From Frigoribacterium sp. JB110 (GTDB lineage: Bacteria; Actinomycetota; Actinomycetes; Actinomycetales; Microbacteriaceae): a stretch of 64,000 bases of DNA. Below the pieces are notes generated by a model. It made no database searches and had not been told where the DNA came from. It worked only from the letters and a program-made list of their open reading frames with translations. The DNA is taken from contig NZ_FUIA01000019.1 of the NCBI RefSeq assembly GCF_900163665.1, positions 434,001 to 498,000 of the forward strand, written 5' to 3'. This document shows, piece by piece, positions 26,362 to 36,030 of the stretch. Position 1 is the stretch's first letter; every line of letters starts with the position of its first letter. The position numbers and the translations under genes were made by a program.

Positions 26362-26424
26362 ACCGCGCGGGGCACGCCCATCTCGAGTGGGAGAGAATGG
26401 AAGGACGATACCTGGAGGATTCAC

Positions 26425-27198
26425 ATGATCGAACTGCGCACCCCCGCCGAGATCGAGCAGATGCGGCCGGCCGGCCGCTTCGTGGCCGAGACCCTGAACA
26501 CACTGAGAAGCGAGGTCGCCGTCGGCACGAATCTGCTCGATATCGATCGGCGCGCGCACGACATGATCCGGAAGGCGGGCGCGACCAGCTGCTACATCGA
26601 CTACCACCCGTCGTTCGGCGCGATGCCGTTCGGCAAGGTGATCTGCACGTCGATCAACGACGCGGTGCTGCACGGACTGCCGTTCGACTACAGCCTGCGC
26701 GACGGCGACCTCGTGACGCTCGACTTCGCCGTGTCCGTCGACGGGTGGGTCGCCGACTCGGCCGTATCGTTCGTCGTCGGCACGCCCCGCGATGAGGACC
26801 TGAAGCTCATCGACACGACGGAGCGGGCGCTGACGGCTGCCATCGACGCCGCGAAGGCCGGCAACCGGGTCGGCGACATCTCCGCGGCGATCGCCGAGAT
26901 CTCCTATGCCGCCGGTCACACGATCAACACGGACTTCGGCGGCCACGGCGTCGGCCGCGAGATGCACGGCGACCCGCACATCCCCAACGACGGCCGGCCC
27001 GGCCGCGGCTTCCCGCTCAAGCCCGGTCTGATCATCGCGATCGAGCCGTGGCTGCTGCAGTCGACCGACGAGCTCTACACCGACCAGGACGGCTGGACCC
27101 TGCGCAGCGCCGACGGCTCCCGCGGCGCCCACTCCGAGCACACAATCGCGATCACCGAAGACGGCCCGATCGTCCTGACGGACAGGTCTGCCCTCTGA
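26425..27198 (+). CDS. map: Methionine aminopeptidase type I
   Basis: Removes the initiator Met from nascent proteins. The 257-aa protein carries the five metal ligands: Asp in TLDFAVSVDG and in WVADSA, His in GHGVGREMHGDP, Glu in AIEPWLL and Glu in HSEHTIAI. The ATG at 26425 has a strong GGAGG seven bases upstream, which overrides longer open frames. A terminator follows 12 bases after the stop. In actinobacteria map is often elsewhere (near adk/secY), so this may be a second copy; that cannot be judged from this window. Confidence 0.94.
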   Translation: MIELRTPAEIEQMRPAGRFVAETLNTLRSEVAVGTNLLDIDRRAHDMIRKAGATSCYIDYHPSFGAMPFGKVICTSINDAVLHGLPFDYSLRDGDLVTLDFAVSVDGWVADSAVSFVVGTPRDEDLKLIDTTERALTAAIDAAKAGNRVGDISAAIAEISYAAGHTINTDFGGHGVGREMHGDPHIPNDGRPGRGFPLKPGLIIAIEPWLLQSTDELYTDQDGWTLRSADGSRGAHSEHTIAITEDGPIVLTDRSAL

Positions 27199-27210
27199 CC
27201 TCATGCACAC

Positions 27211-27245
27211 GAAAGCCCCGGATCACGATGATCCGGGGCTTTCTT
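27211..27245 (+). terminator. Terminator of map
   Basis: GAAAGCCCCGGATC pairs with GATCCGGGGCTTTC over an ACGAT loop and is followed by TT. The A-rich left flank also gives U residues on the other strand, so it may work for convergent transcription from ctaF. Confidence 0.85.
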
Positions 27246-27357
27246 CCGCTATGCGCTGAGCGGTGTCCGGCGCGGTCGATTCCCAGGCGGAGGAGGGAAC
27301 GGGGCCGAGAGCCCTGTGACCGACGACAACGCAGGAAGCGGCCGTGCCGGGCGCCGC

Positions 27358-27813
27358 TCAGCGGGCGAAGTTTCCTCGGTAGTACTCATAGGTCCACCCC
27401 ACCAGTGCGACGACCAGCAGGCCGGCCGCGAGCGGGATCAGGAAGGTGCCGACGGCGAGGCCGAGCGCGCCGAGGGCGACGGCTCCGCTGAGGACGAGCG
27501 GCCACCAGGACCACGGGCTGAACTCGCCCATCTCGGGGTCGTCGTCGTCGATGTCGGCGTCGAGGCGGTCCGCCGCGAGCTCAAGGCCCTTCTGGCTCGC
27601 GTGCCACTTCTGGATGAAGAAGGCGATCATCGCCGACATGAAGGTGCTGAACAGCAGAGCGATCGCGCCCGGCCACTCGACGGCTTCGTTCCACGTGCGC
27701 TCCCCCGCCTGAACGGCGTCGAGGTGACTGAGGATTCCCCAGCCGGCGTAGACGACGGTGCAGATCAGGAAGAAGACCGCGAGGATCCACCAGATGACAA
27801 CGTTGGATTTCAT
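27358..27813 (-). CDS. ctaF: Cytochrome c oxidase subunit IV (actinobacterial CtaF)
   Basis: A 151-aa membrane subunit specific to the actinobacterial aa3 oxidase. It has four hydrophobic stretches: residues about 7-27, 50-66, 104-124 and 127-143, with the family block FSPWSWWPL in the middle. It follows ctaD by four bases, with GAGGTGA before the ATG. It probably stabilises the oxidase in the bc1-aa3 supercomplex. Confidence 0.9.
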   Translation of the reverse strand: MKSNVVIWWILAVFFLICTVVYAGWGILSHLDAVQAGERTWNEAVEWPGAIALLFSTFMSAMIAFFIQKWHASQKGLELAADRLDADIDDDDPEMGEFSPWSWWPLVLSGAVALGALGLAVGTFLIPLAAGLLVVALVGWTYEYYRGNFAR

Positions 27814-27817
27814 GGCT

Positions 27818-29560
27818 CTACTTCACCTCTCCGTCTGCGACGTCCTTCACTGGGACATCCGGAGCATCCTTCGCCGGCCCGACACCCACCTCGACGACGG
27901 GGCCGTGGTTCAGGTCGAACGCGGGGCGCTCCGACCGGATGCGCGGGATCGACGTGAAGTTGTGCCGCGGCGGCGGGCAGCTGGTCGCCCATTCGAGCGA
28001 TCCGCCGAAGCCCCACGGGTCGTCGACTGTGACCTTCTTCGCCTTGCGGGCGGTGACCCACACGTTCAGCAGGAAGGGGATCATCGACGCGCCGAGAATC
28101 ATGGCACCGACGGTGGAGAGCTCGTTGCCCCACGCCCAGCCGTCTGCCGCCGAGTAGTCGGCGTAGCGGCGAGGCATGCCGTCGACACCCAGCCAGTGCT
28201 GGATGAGGAACGTCATGTGGAAGCCGATGAACAGCATCCAGAAGTGCACGTAGCCGAGACGCTCGTTGAGCATCTTCCCCGTCCACTTCGGCCACCAGAA
28301 GTAGAAGCCGGCGAACATCGCGAATACGACGGTTCCGAACACCACATAGTGGAAGTGGGCCACGACGAAGTACGAATCCGACACGTGGAAGTCCAGCGGC
28401 GGCGCCGACAGGATGACTCCGGTGAGACCGCCGAAGACGAAGGAGACCAGGAAGCCGAGTGAGAACAGCATCGGCGTCTCGAAGGTGAGCGACCCTCGCC
28501 ACATCGTTCCGATCCAGTTGAAGATCTTCACGCCCGTGGGAACGGCGATCAGCATCGTCATCAGCGCGAAGAACGGCAGCAGCACCGCACCGGTGACGTA
28601 CATGTGGTGAGCCCACACCGACACCGACAGCGCCGCGATGGCGATCGTCGCGTACACGAGGGTCTTGTAGCCGAAGATCGGCTTGCGGCTGAACACCGGG
28701 AAGATCTCGGAGACGATGCCGAAGAACGGCAGCGCGATGATGTACACCTCTGGGTGTCCGAAGAACCAGAACAGGTGCTGCCACAGCAGCACACCGCCGT
28801 TGGCCGGGTCGTACACATGGGAGCCGAGGATGCGGTCGCTGGCCGCGGCGAGCAGCGCGGCTGCGAGGACCGGGAACGCGATCAGGATCAGCAGGCTGGT
28901 CACGAGCGTGTTCCAGCTGAAGATCGACATGCGCCACATCGTCATGCCGGGTGCGCGCATCGTGATGATCGTGGTGATGAAGTTCACCGCGCCGAAGATG
29001 GTGCCGAATCCGGAGATGCCGAGACCCATCATCCACAGGTTGCCGCCGACACCCGGCGAGAACGAGGCGTTGGCGAGCGGCTGATAGGCGAACCAGCCGA
29101 AGGAGGCCGCGCCCTGCGGGGTGAGGAAGCCGGCCACCGTGATGATCGAACCGAAGGTGAACAGCCAGAAGGCGAACGCGTTCAGTCGAGGGAACGCCAC
29201 ATCGGGTGCACCGATCTGCAGCGGCAGTATCACGTTGGCGAAACCTGCGAACAGCGGCGTCGCGAATATCAGCAGCATGATCGTGCCGTGCATCGTGAAC
29301 AGCTGGTTGTACTGTTCGTGGGTCGGGACCACCTGCAGGCCCGGTGCGAACAGCTCGGCGCGGATGATCAGCGCCATCACACCGCCGAGCATGAAGAACA
29401 GCACCGAGGTGATCAGGTACATGTACCCGATCGTCTTGTGGTCAGTGGATGTGATCCAGCTGACGATGATGTTGCCCTTGCGGTGGGTGCTGTTCCCGCT
29501 GAGCAATGCCGCCTGACGCGCCGGCATCGCCGGGCGCTGCTCCTGCACAGTCGATGTCAT
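27818..29560 (-). CDS. ctaD: Cytochrome c oxidase subunit I
   Basis: Catalytic subunit of the aa3-type oxidase, 580 aa with twelve predicted membrane helices. It carries heme a and the heme a3-CuB centre: [11 protein letters not shown] (CuB His and the cross-linked Tyr), WAHHMYVTG (two CuB His) and [10 protein letters not shown] (heme ligands). It reduces oxygen to water and pumps protons. The start is five bases after the ctaC stop, so ctaC-ctaD-ctaF form one operon. ctaE and the qcr genes do not follow here. Confidence 0.97.
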   Translation of the reverse strand: MTSTVQEQRPAMPARQAALLSGNSTHRKGNIIVSWITSTDHKTIGYMYLITSVLFFMLGGVMALIIRAELFAPGLQVVPTHEQYNQLFTMHGTIMLLIFATPLFAGFANVILPLQIGAPDVAFPRLNAFAFWLFTFGSIITVAGFLTPQGAASFGWFAYQPLANASFSPGVGGNLWMMGLGISGFGTIFGAVNFITTIITMRAPGMTMWRMSIFSWNTLVTSLLILIAFPVLAAALLAAASDRILGSHVYDPANGGVLLWQHLFWFFGHPEVYIIALPFFGIVSEIFPVFSRKPIFGYKTLVYATIAIAALSVSVWAHHMYVTGAVLLPFFALMTMLIAVPTGVKIFNWIGTMWRGSLTFETPMLFSLGFLVSFVFGGLTGVILSAPPLDFHVSDSYFVVAHFHYVVFGTVVFAMFAGFYFWWPKWTGKMLNERLGYVHFWMLFIGFHMTFLIQHWLGVDGMPRRYADYSAADGWAWGNELSTVGAMILGASMIPFLLNVWVTARKAKKVTVDDPWGFGGSLEWATSCPPPRHNFTSIPRIRSERPAFDLNHGPVVEVGVGPAKDAPDVPVKDVADGEVK

Positions 29561-29565
29561 AGCGC

Positions 29566-30465
29566 TCAGTGCCCCTCTTCTTCTGCCTCGGCACCAGTGG
29601 TGCCCGGGAGGTTCTGCAGGCGGTCGTAGGCGTCGTTGATGTCGCCCGTCTGACCATCGCCCTCGAGGTCGTCGAGGTACGACTCGTATTCGGCATTGCT
29701 GACCACGTCGACCTCGAAGAGCATCGCGGAGTGGTATTCACCGCACAGCTCGGCGCACTTGCCCTGGTAGGTGCCCTCACGGGTGGGGATGAACGACCAC
29801 GAGTTGTCGTGTCCCTGGTACATGTCCTTCTTGTAGAGGAAGTCGATGATCCAGAAGGAGTGGATCACGTCGCGGGACTGCAGGTCGATGGTGACCTTCT
29901 TGTCCACCGGCAGCACGAGCCTGGGGAGCTTGTTCTCGTCGACGTCGCCGTCGTCATCGACCTGGGCTTGGATGCCCATCGTCCACACGGCGTCGGAGTT
30001 GTCCTCCTGGTCGCCGTCGTACTGGAAGTCCCATGCCCACTGCTTCGCGATCGCGGTGATGTGCACGTCGGGCTCTGCCCACGGCTCCTCGATCTTCGTC
30101 TGCTCGCGAGCGGTGAAGGCGAACAGTCCGATCACCAGGATCAGCGGCACCGTCGTGAAGAAGATCTCGATCGGCATGTTGTAGCGCAGCTGCACGGGCA
30201 GACCGGTCTGTCCCTTGCGGCGGCGGTACACGACCATCGCCCAGAGCATCAGGCCCCAGGTGATGATGCCCACGACCAGAGCGGCGATCCACGAGCCCGT
30301 CCAGAGCGCGGCGATGCCGTCGGTCTGGTTGGTCGCGGGGGTGCCTTCTTCGGTGAAGCCGGGGAGGTACCCGTGCAGTTCCGTCGGGGTGCAGCCCACG
30401 AGGGCGACGAGAGAGGCAACGGCGATAGGTATCGCGGCCCAACGGAGGCGGCGTTTCGACGGCAC
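29566..30465 (-). CDS. ctaC: Cytochrome c oxidase subunit II (lipoprotein)
   Basis: About 299 aa. It begins with a lipoprotein signal ending LVALVGC, then two membrane helices and a C-terminal cupredoxin domain with the CuA ligands in VIHSFWI and [14 protein letters not shown]. It accepts electrons from cytochrome c or the bc1 complex and passes them to subunit I. I prefer the GTG at 30463-30465, because AGGTGA sits five bases before it; the GTG at 30472-30474 overlaps that same site. A TAGACT -10 box at 30501-30506 is just upstream. Confidence 0.95.
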   Translation of the reverse strand: MPSKRRLRWAAIPIAVASLVALVGCTPTELHGYLPGFTEEGTPATNQTDGIAALWTGSWIAALVVGIITWGLMLWAMVVYRRRKGQTGLPVQLRYNMPIEIFFTTVPLILVIGLFAFTAREQTKIEEPWAEPDVHITAIAKQWAWDFQYDGDQEDNSDAVWTMGIQAQVDDDGDVDENKLPRLVLPVDKKVTIDLQSRDVIHSFWIIDFLYKKDMYQGHDNSWSFIPTREGTYQGKCAELCGEYHSAMLFEVDVVSNAEYESYLDDLEGDGQTGDINDAYDRLQNLPGTTGAEAEEEGH

Positions 30466-30500
30466 GTACTTCACCTTTCGAACGTGAATGGAGCGGAATC

Positions 30501-30506
30501 AGTCTA
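30501..30506 (-). promoter_or_regulatory. -10 box of ctaC operon
   Basis: Minus-strand TAGACT in the context CCGTAGACTGAT, identical over 12 bases to that before the alpha/beta hydrolase gene. Confidence 0.4.
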
Positions 30507-30574
30507 CGGCACTTGCTCACCGGATTCAGGCCACACTCCCAGCGTGTGGCGCGGTGCTCCGGTGGTGCCGCACA

Positions 30575-30613
30575 GCGAACGGCCCCGCATACGGGAGCTG
30601 CGGGGCCGTTCGC
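30575..30613 (-). terminator. Stem-loop after the Fe-S carrier gene
   Basis: A perfect 15-bp stem (GCGAACGGCCCCGCA with its complement) over a nine-base loop, eight bases after the stop of the gene at 30621. It lacks a U-tract; it lies ahead of the ctaC promoter and should insulate the two genes. Confidence 0.65.
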
Positions 30614-30620
30614 TCGTGGA

Positions 30621-30983
30621 TCAGTGGAAGCTGTCGCCGCAGGCGCAGGAGCCGCCGGCGTTCGGGTTGTCGATCGTGAAGCCCTGCTCACTGATCGTGT
30701 CCTTGAAGTCGATGGCGGCACCGTCGAGATACGGCACCGACATATTGTCGACGATGACCTCGACGCCATCGAAGTCGACGGTCTCGTCACCCTCGAGCTG
30801 GCGTTCGTCGAAGTACAGCTGGTAGATCAGGCCGGAGCATCCGCCCGGCTGCACGGCGACGCGGAGGCGCAGGTCGTCGCGCCCTTCCTGTTCGAGCAGG
30901 CTCTTCACCTTGGCGGCGGCGGTATCCGTGAGGCTCACGCCGTGTGCGCGGGTCTCGGCGTTGATCGTCAGGGTGTCACTCAT
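30621..30983 (-). CDS. erpA: Iron-sulfur cluster insertion protein (HesB/IscA/ErpA family)
   Basis: A 120-aa A-type carrier that delivers Fe-S clusters to target proteins. The three ligand cysteines are visible: QPGGCSGLIYQL and the C-terminal GSCACGDSFH. An AAGGAG site lies before the ATG, and a TACAAT -10 box about 60 bases upstream. In actinobacteria this gene commonly neighbours ctaC; a link with respiratory Fe-S proteins is plausible. Confidence 0.9.
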   Translation of the reverse strand: MSDTLTINAETRAHGVSLTDTAAAKVKSLLEQEGRDDLRLRVAVQPGGCSGLIYQLYFDERQLEGDETVDFDGVEVIVDNMSVPYLDGAAIDFKDTISEQGFTIDNPNAGGSCACGDSFH

Positions 30984-31044
30984 GCCGTCTCCTTCTCACT
31001 CCAGGTTTCGCCCTTGCGCGGGAACGCACATCGGCCTTCTACCG

Positions 31045-31050
31045 ATTGTA
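31045..31050 (-). promoter_or_regulatory. -10 box of erpA
   Basis: Minus-strand TACAAT, a near-consensus hexamer in the 149-base gap upstream of the Fe-S carrier gene; a CTGAAG stretch about 15 bases before it may serve as -35. Confidence 0.4.
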
Positions 31051-31132
31051 GACGTCGATTCGGCGCTTCAGGCACGTTTCCGTCCCGCTCGCGGCGTTTC
31101 TCGCCCGTCGGACGCGGCATCCGGATGTCGTC

Positions 31133-32527
31133 TCAGCCCTCGCGCTGATTCATCCGCCCCAGCAGCAGCGTCTCCGACACGATCGCGTGGCGGAACGTGT
31201 CGAGGTGCAGGGACTCGTTCGGACTGTGCGCCCGCGAGTGCGGATCCTCGATGCCCGTGACGAGGATCTGCACCCCCGGATAGCGCTCGACGAGGTCGGC
31301 GACGAACGGTATGGAGCCGCCGACGCCGTAGTCGACGGGCTCCGTGCCGTATCCGTCTCGCATCGCCTCGCGTGCCGCGGTCACCGCCCATCCCGACGTG
31401 TCGACGAGGAAGCCGTCGCCGTTGTCGACCTCACTGAAGGTGAGCTCAGCGCCGAACGGTGCGCGCTGCTCCAGGTGGGAGCGGATGGCCTCGTAGGCCT
31501 CCCGCGAGCTCTGGCCTGGTGCGACACGAGCGCTGACGACGACGGTGATCTCCGGCGCGAGGGTGTTGCTCGCCGCATGCACTGGCGTGTGGTCGATCCC
31601 CGTGACGGTGATGGCCGGTTTGTTCCAGATGCGGGAGAGGATGGTGCCGTTCCCCATGGGGCTGACGCCGTCGAGGAGTCCTGCTTCGTCCCGCAGCGTC
31701 GACTCGTCGTACTCGGGAGTGTCGGCATCACGTATGGCAAGGCCCTCGACGGCGACCGAGCCGTCGTCGTGCCACAGCGTCGACAGCAGCTTGATGGTGG
31801 CGAGCATGGCATCGGGCACCGCGCCGCCGAACATGCCGGAGTGCGATGCGTGGGCGAGCGTGCGCACGGTCAGGTGGAACGTGGCGTTGCCACGCAGCGA
31901 CACGGTGACGGCGGGCGTGGCCGAGTCCCAGTTGCCTGAGTCGGCCACGACGATCACGTCGGAGCGCATCTCGTCCGCGTTGTCGTCCATGAACTGCGTG
32001 AACGAACGCGAGCCGAACTCCTCCTCGCCCTCGATGAACAGCACGATGCCCAGGTCGAGGTCGTCGCCGATCTTCTCGTGCAGCGCCCGCAGCGAGGCGA
32101 TGTGCGTCATGACGCCCGCCTTGTCGTCAGCGGCGCCGCGACCGTACAGGCGCCCGTCGCGCACGGTCGGCTCGAACGGCGGCGTCTGCCAGAGCGCGTC
32201 GTCGCCAGGGGGCTGCACATCGTGGTGGGCGTAGAGCATCACCGTCGGCCTGCCGTTTCGCGCCCTGCGCGTGGCCAGCACACCCGGCTGACCGAGGTCG
32301 TCGGTGCCCGGAACCTCCGCGCGATGGATGCGCACCTCGTCGAAGACAGCGGTGTCGCGGGCGAGCTGCGCCACCGCCTCCGCGCTGCGCCCGAGCTGAT
32401 CCTGGTCGAAGGACGGCCACGCGATGCCGGGGATGCGCACGAGGCGGCCGAGATCGGCCAGCGCGTTCGCGATTCCCCCTTCCGCGACGTCGGCGAGATT
32501 CTGATCCGGATCTTCTGCGAAGGTCAT
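31133..32527 (-). CDS. M20 family dipeptidase
   Basis: Zinc metallopeptidase of 464 aa in the carnosinase-like group. Metal ligands are seen in YAHHDVQPPGDD, GRGAADDKAG, EGEEEFGS and near the C-terminus SRAHSPNESLHL. The dimerisation lid lies at about residues 205-330. It probably hydrolyses small peptides in the cytoplasm. It is divergent from the DUF3043 gene with 49 bases between starts. TAGGAT ends exactly six bases before its ATG and no SD is present, so a leaderless mRNA is likely. Confidence 0.9.
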   Translation of the reverse strand: MTFAEDPDQNLADVAEGGIANALADLGRLVRIPGIAWPSFDQDQLGRSAEAVAQLARDTAVFDEVRIHRAEVPGTDDLGQPGVLATRRARNGRPTVMLYAHHDVQPPGDDALWQTPPFEPTVRDGRLYGRGAADDKAGVMTHIASLRALHEKIGDDLDLGIVLFIEGEEEFGSRSFTQFMDDNADEMRSDVIVVADSGNWDSATPAVTVSLRGNATFHLTVRTLAHASHSGMFGGAVPDAMLATIKLLSTLWHDDGSVAVEGLAIRDADTPEYDESTLRDEAGLLDGVSPMGNGTILSRIWNKPAITVTGIDHTPVHAASNTLAPEITVVVSARVAPGQSSREAYEAIRSHLEQRAPFGAELTFSEVDNGDGFLVDTSGWAVTAAREAMRDGYGTEPVDYGVGGSIPFVADLVERYPGVQILVTGIEDPHSRAHSPNESLHLDTFRHAIVSETLLLGRMNQREG

Positions 32528-32533
32528 GCGGGT

Positions 32534-32539
32534 ATCCTA
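32534..32539 (-). promoter_or_regulatory. -10 box, leaderless geometry, M20 dipeptidase gene
   Basis: Minus-strand TAGGAT followed by six bases and the ATG at 32525-32527; no purine-rich ribosome binding site exists between them. Confidence 0.5.
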
Positions 32540-32576
32540 GGGCGCGAACCGCAACGACTTATCGAGGTGCTCCGCC

Positions 32577-33137
32577 GTGGCAAAGACCCCCGCTCCCAGC
32601 GACAACGACGCGTCGACGCCGACCGTCGGCAAGGGACGCCCCACTCCGACGCGCGCCGAGCGCGAGGCGGCCAATCGCCGTCCGCTCGTCGCCAACACGA
32701 AGGAGGCCCGCAGACGCGCTAAAGCTGACCTTCGCGCCCGCCAGGATCGCGCCCGCCTCGGACAGGCCAATGGCGAGGAGAAGTTCCTCCAGCCGCGCGA
32801 CAGAGGGCCGCAGCGCCGCTGGGTGCGCGACTTCACCGACTCACGGTGGCATCTCGGCGAGCTGCTGATGCCTGCGCTGATCGTGATCCTGGTCGCGACG
32901 ATGTTCCTGCCGTACGCGTTCCAGTTCTACGGCATGGTCGGCCTGTGGGTGTTCGTGCTGTTCACCGTCGGCGATATGTTCATCCTGTCGCGCAGTGTGA
33001 AGAAGCGCGCCGGCGAGAAGTTCGGCGAGGACAAGCGTGAGAAGGGTCTCGGCTGGTACGCGGCGATGCGCTCGATGCAGATGCGCTTCATGCGCCTGCC
33101 GAAGCCGCAGGTGCGCGTCGGCGGCGCACCGAAGTAG
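32577..33137 (+). CDS. DUF3043 family membrane protein
   Basis: A 186-aa actinobacterial protein of unknown function. The first half is charged and Arg-rich (PTRAEREAANRRPL, RRAKADLRARQDRARLG); two membrane helices follow at about residues 98-140, then a basic tail. The order of these parts matches DUF3043. The GTG at 32577 is the only reasonable start. It is convergent with pyrD across a strong shared terminator. Confidence 0.88.
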   Translation: MAKTPAPSDNDASTPTVGKGRPTPTRAEREAANRRPLVANTKEARRRAKADLRARQDRARLGQANGEEKFLQPRDRGPQRRWVRDFTDSRWHLGELLMPALIVILVATMFLPYAFQFYGMVGLWVFVLFTVGDMFILSRSVKKRAGEKFGEDKREKGLGWYAAMRSMQMRFMRLPKPQVRVGGAPK

Positions 33138-33149
33138 CGGCACGCGCAT

Positions 33150-33191
33150 CCGGCCTCGCTCATCCGGCACGATCCGGATGAGCGAGGCCGG
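33150..33191. terminator. Bidirectional terminator between DUF3043 gene and pyrD
   Basis: A perfect 18-bp inverted repeat (CCGGCCTCGCTCATCCGG and complement) with a six-base loop, between two convergent genes. No U-tract on either side, as is common in actinobacteria. Confidence 0.75.
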
Positions 33192-33197
33192 TTCGCG

Positions 33198-34220
33198 TCA
33201 GCGGCCCCGTATCAGGCCGCGGTTGATCTGTCGCGCCCAGAACGGGCCACGATAGAGGAACGCCGTGTAGCCCTGCACGAGGGTCGCCCCCGCATCGAGC
33301 CGCTCCTGCACGTCGTCGGCGGTCTCGACGCCGCCGACCGAGATCACGCAGAACTCAGGGTCAGGCACCTCGGCCCGGATGATCCGGAGCACCTCGAGAG
33401 AGCGTTCACGCAGGGGCGCGCCGGAGAGACCGCCGGCGCCGGCGGCGGAGATCGTGGCCAGATCGGCGGTGAGACCGTCTCGGGAGATGGTCGTGTTGGT
33501 GGCGATGATGCCGGCCAGGCCGAGATCCTTGGCCATCGTCGCGACACCGGCGATCTCGTCATCCGGCAGGTCGGGTGCGATCTTCACCAGAAGCGGGGTG
33601 GCACCGGCCGCCTCGCGCACAGCCGTGAGCAGCGGCGTCAGCGTCTCGATCGCCTGCAGACCGCGCAGGCCAGGAGTGTTCGGCGACGAGACGTTCACCG
33701 CAAGATAGTCGGCGAGCGGTGCGAGCATCGTCGCGCTGGCGACGTAGTCGTCCGTGGCGTCAGCGACATCGACGACACGGCTCTTGCCGATGTTGGCACC
33801 GACGACGGCTCCCCCGCGCCGCATCTTCGCCAGGCGCTTGGCCGCGGCCTTCGCGCCGCGATTGTTGAAGCCCATCCGGTTGATGACGGCGCGATCGCGC
33901 ACGAGGCGGAACAGTCGGGGCTTGGGGTTGCCGTCCTGCGGGATCGCCGTGACGGTGCCCGCCTCGATGTGGCCGAAGCCGAGCGCGTCGAGGCCGCGAA
34001 CACCGACGGCGTTCTTGTCGAAGCCCGCGGCGACGCCGAACGGACTCGGGAACGTGAGCCCGAGCGTGGTCACCGCAAGCGACGAGTCGGGCTTCGTCAC
34101 GGCGCGCACGATCGGCGCGAGCGGCCTGAGCCCTGCGAGGCGGATGACTGCCATTCCGAGGTGGTGGGCGACCTCAGGATCGAAGCGGGTGAGCACGGTG
34201 CGGAACAGCAGCGGGTACAT
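33198..34220 (-). CDS. pyrD: Dihydroorotate dehydrogenase (quinone), class 2
   Basis: Membrane-associated flavoenzyme of pyrimidine synthesis, 340 aa. Class 2 features are the N-terminal helix (LLFRTVLTRFDPEVAHHLG), the catalytic Ser in NVSSPNTPGLR, and FMN contacts in GFNNRG and SVGGVETADDV. The start is the ATG at 34218-34220, two bases after the nrdR stop and with AAGGA upstream; a TTG overlapping that stop is less likely. Confidence 0.95.
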   Translation of the reverse strand: MYPLLFRTVLTRFDPEVAHHLGMAVIRLAGLRPLAPIVRAVTKPDSSLAVTTLGLTFPSPFGVAAGFDKNAVGVRGLDALGFGHIEAGTVTAIPQDGNPKPRLFRLVRDRAVINRMGFNNRGAKAAAKRLAKMRRGGAVVGANIGKSRVVDVADATDDYVASATMLAPLADYLAVNVSSPNTPGLRGLQAIETLTPLLTAVREAAGATPLLVKIAPDLPDDEIAGVATMAKDLGLAGIIATNTTISRDGLTADLATISAAGAGGLSGAPLRERSLEVLRIIRAEVPDPEFCVISVGGVETADDVQERLDAGATLVQGYTAFLYRGPFWARQINRGLIRGR

Positions 34221-34222
34221 TC

Positions 34223-34711
34223 TCAATCCTTCTGGTCCGTCGCCGAATCGATCGGCGCCGCGACCGCGTGATCGGCGCGGAGCGAGGCGATGGCCGATTC
34301 GAAGTCTTCGAGCGACTCGAACGCCTGGTAGACGCTGGCGAAGCGGAGGTAGGCCACCTCGTCGAGCTCACGCAGCGGGCCGAGGGTCGCCAGACCGATC
34401 TCGTTGGCGTCGATCTGGCTGAGGCCGGTCTGACGCACCGCCTCCTCGACCTTCTGCGCGAGCACGGCGAGGTCCGCGTCGGTGACAGGACGACCCTGGC
34501 AGGCCTTGCGCACACCGAGCACGACCTTGTCACGGCTGAACGGTTCGACGGCGCCGGATCGTTTGATCACGTTCAGACTGGAGGTCTCGACCGTGGAGAA
34601 GCGCTTCCCGCATTCGGGGCACTGACGCCTGCGCCGGATGGACAGGCCGTCGTCGCTCGTACGCGAGTCGATGACGCGGGAGTCGCCGTGGCGGCAGAAC
34701 GGGCAGTGCAT
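34223..34711 (-). CDS. nrdR: Transcriptional repressor NrdR
   Basis: Represses ribonucleotide reductase genes according to dATP/ATP. The 162-aa protein has the zinc ribbon MHCPFC ... CPECGKRF in the first 38 residues and an ATP-cone ([16 protein letters not shown]) after it. The ATG overlaps the hisD stop by one base (TGATG), so it is coupled to hisD; the pairing with hisD is seen in other Microbacteriaceae-type genomes by my recollection. Confidence 0.95.
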   Translation of the reverse strand: MHCPFCRHGDSRVIDSRTSDDGLSIRRRRQCPECGKRFSTVETSSLNVIKRSGAVEPFSRDKVVLGVRKACQGRPVTDADLAVLAQKVEEAVRQTGLSQIDANEIGLATLGPLRELDEVAYLRFASVYQAFESLEDFESAIASLRADHAVAAPIDSATDQKD

Positions 34712-36012
34712 CAGGCGAACCGCGCCGTGACGGCCTCGCCGTGCGCGGGGAGGGCCTCTGCTTCGGACAGGGCGACGATGCCGTCCCTGACGGCTTCGAG
34801 CGCCTCGCGCGAGTATTCGATGACCTGCTGCGATCGCAGGAACGTGGCGGCGCCGAGGCCCGCCGCGTAGCGCGCCTGGCCTCCGGTCGGGAGCACGTGG
34901 TTCGATCCGGCGAGGTAGTCGCCGAGGCTGACAGGGCTGTGGGTCCCGACGAACACCGCGCCGGCGCTGGTGTAGCGGGGCGACGCGTCTGCGGCGTCGG
35001 CGAGGTGGAGTTCGAGGTGCTCCGGCGCGTACGCGTTGCTGAACGCTTCGGCCGCGGATGCGTCGTCGACGAGCACGATCGCGGACTGCTCCCCCGCCAG
35101 CGCAGTGGCGACGCGCTCGGCATGCCTGGTCGCAGCCGCAACGCGTTCGACCTCGGCGGCGACCGCTTCAGCGAGGGTGAGCGAGCTCGTCACGAGCACA
35201 GCTGAGGCCTGCTCGTCATGCTCCGCCTGGCTGACCAGGTCGTAGGCGACGTGCCGGGCATCGGCTGTGTCGTCCGCCGAGATCAGGATCTCCGTCGCTC
35301 CCGCCTCCGCGTCCGTGCCGACGACGCCGGCGACGGCCCGCTTGGCCGATGCGACGAAGTTGTTGCCTGGCCCGGTGACGACATCGACCGGATCGAGGCC
35401 GAGCTCGTCGACGCCGTAGGCGAACGCGCCGATCGCTCCTGCGCCTCCCATCGCGTAGACCTCGTCGATGCCGAGCAGCGCGGCCGCTGCGAGGATCGTC
35501 GGGTGCACGCGACCGTCGTGCTCGGACTGCGGCGGCGATGCGAGTGCGACCGAGGCGACGCCGGCGACCTGAGCAGGCACGACATTCATGACGACGCTCG
35601 ACGGGTACACCGCCTTGCCGCCTGGCACATAGACGCCCACGCGTGCGACCGGCTGCCAACGCTGCGTCACACGCGCGCCGTCGGCGAGAGTGGTCGTCCT
35701 GGCCGGGGGGATCTGGGCCGCGGATGCCTCACGCACACGACGGATCGTCTCTTCCAGTGCGTCGCGGATCGGCGAGGCGAGGCCCGCGAGTGCCTCAGTG
35801 AGCTGCTCCGAGGGCACGCGGATGGCGTGGTCCGTCGCACCGTCGAACCTCTCCGCCTGTTCGCGCAGGGACGCCTCGCCCCTGGCGCGGACATCGGCGA
35901 CGATGTCGGTCGCCGCCTCGAGCGCCGCCTGCCGTGCCGCGTTCGCGCGCGGCACGGCGGCGAGCAGTTCCGCGGGCGTCAGCTCGCGCCCGCGCAGGTC
36001 GATCGTGCGCAT
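34711..36012 (-). CDS. hisD: Histidinol dehydrogenase
   Basis: Last enzyme of histidine synthesis, oxidising histidinol to histidine with NAD and zinc. The 433-aa protein shows [20 protein letters not shown], the [14 protein letters not shown] signature and AYAPEHLEL near the active site, with the catalytic Glu-His pair in PEH. The rest of the his operon is not downstream; nrdR and pyrD follow. Confidence 0.96.
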   Translation of the reverse strand: MRTIDLRGRELTPAELLAAVPRANAARQAALEAATDIVADVRARGEASLREQAERFDGATDHAIRVPSEQLTEALAGLASPIRDALEETIRRVREASAAQIPPARTTTLADGARVTQRWQPVARVGVYVPGGKAVYPSSVVMNVVPAQVAGVASVALASPPQSEHDGRVHPTILAAAALLGIDEVYAMGGAGAIGAFAYGVDELGLDPVDVVTGPGNNFVASAKRAVAGVVGTDAEAGATEILISADDTADARHVAYDLVSQAEHDEQASAVLVTSSLTLAEAVAAEVERVAAATRHAERVATALAGEQSAIVLVDDASAAEAFSNAYAPEHLELHLADAADASPRYTSAGAVFVGTHSPVSLGDYLAGSNHVLPTGGQARYAAGLGAATFLRSQQVIEYSREALEAVRDGIVALSEAEALPAHGEAVTARFA

Positions 36013-36030
36013 GTTCGTATGGTTCTCTTC

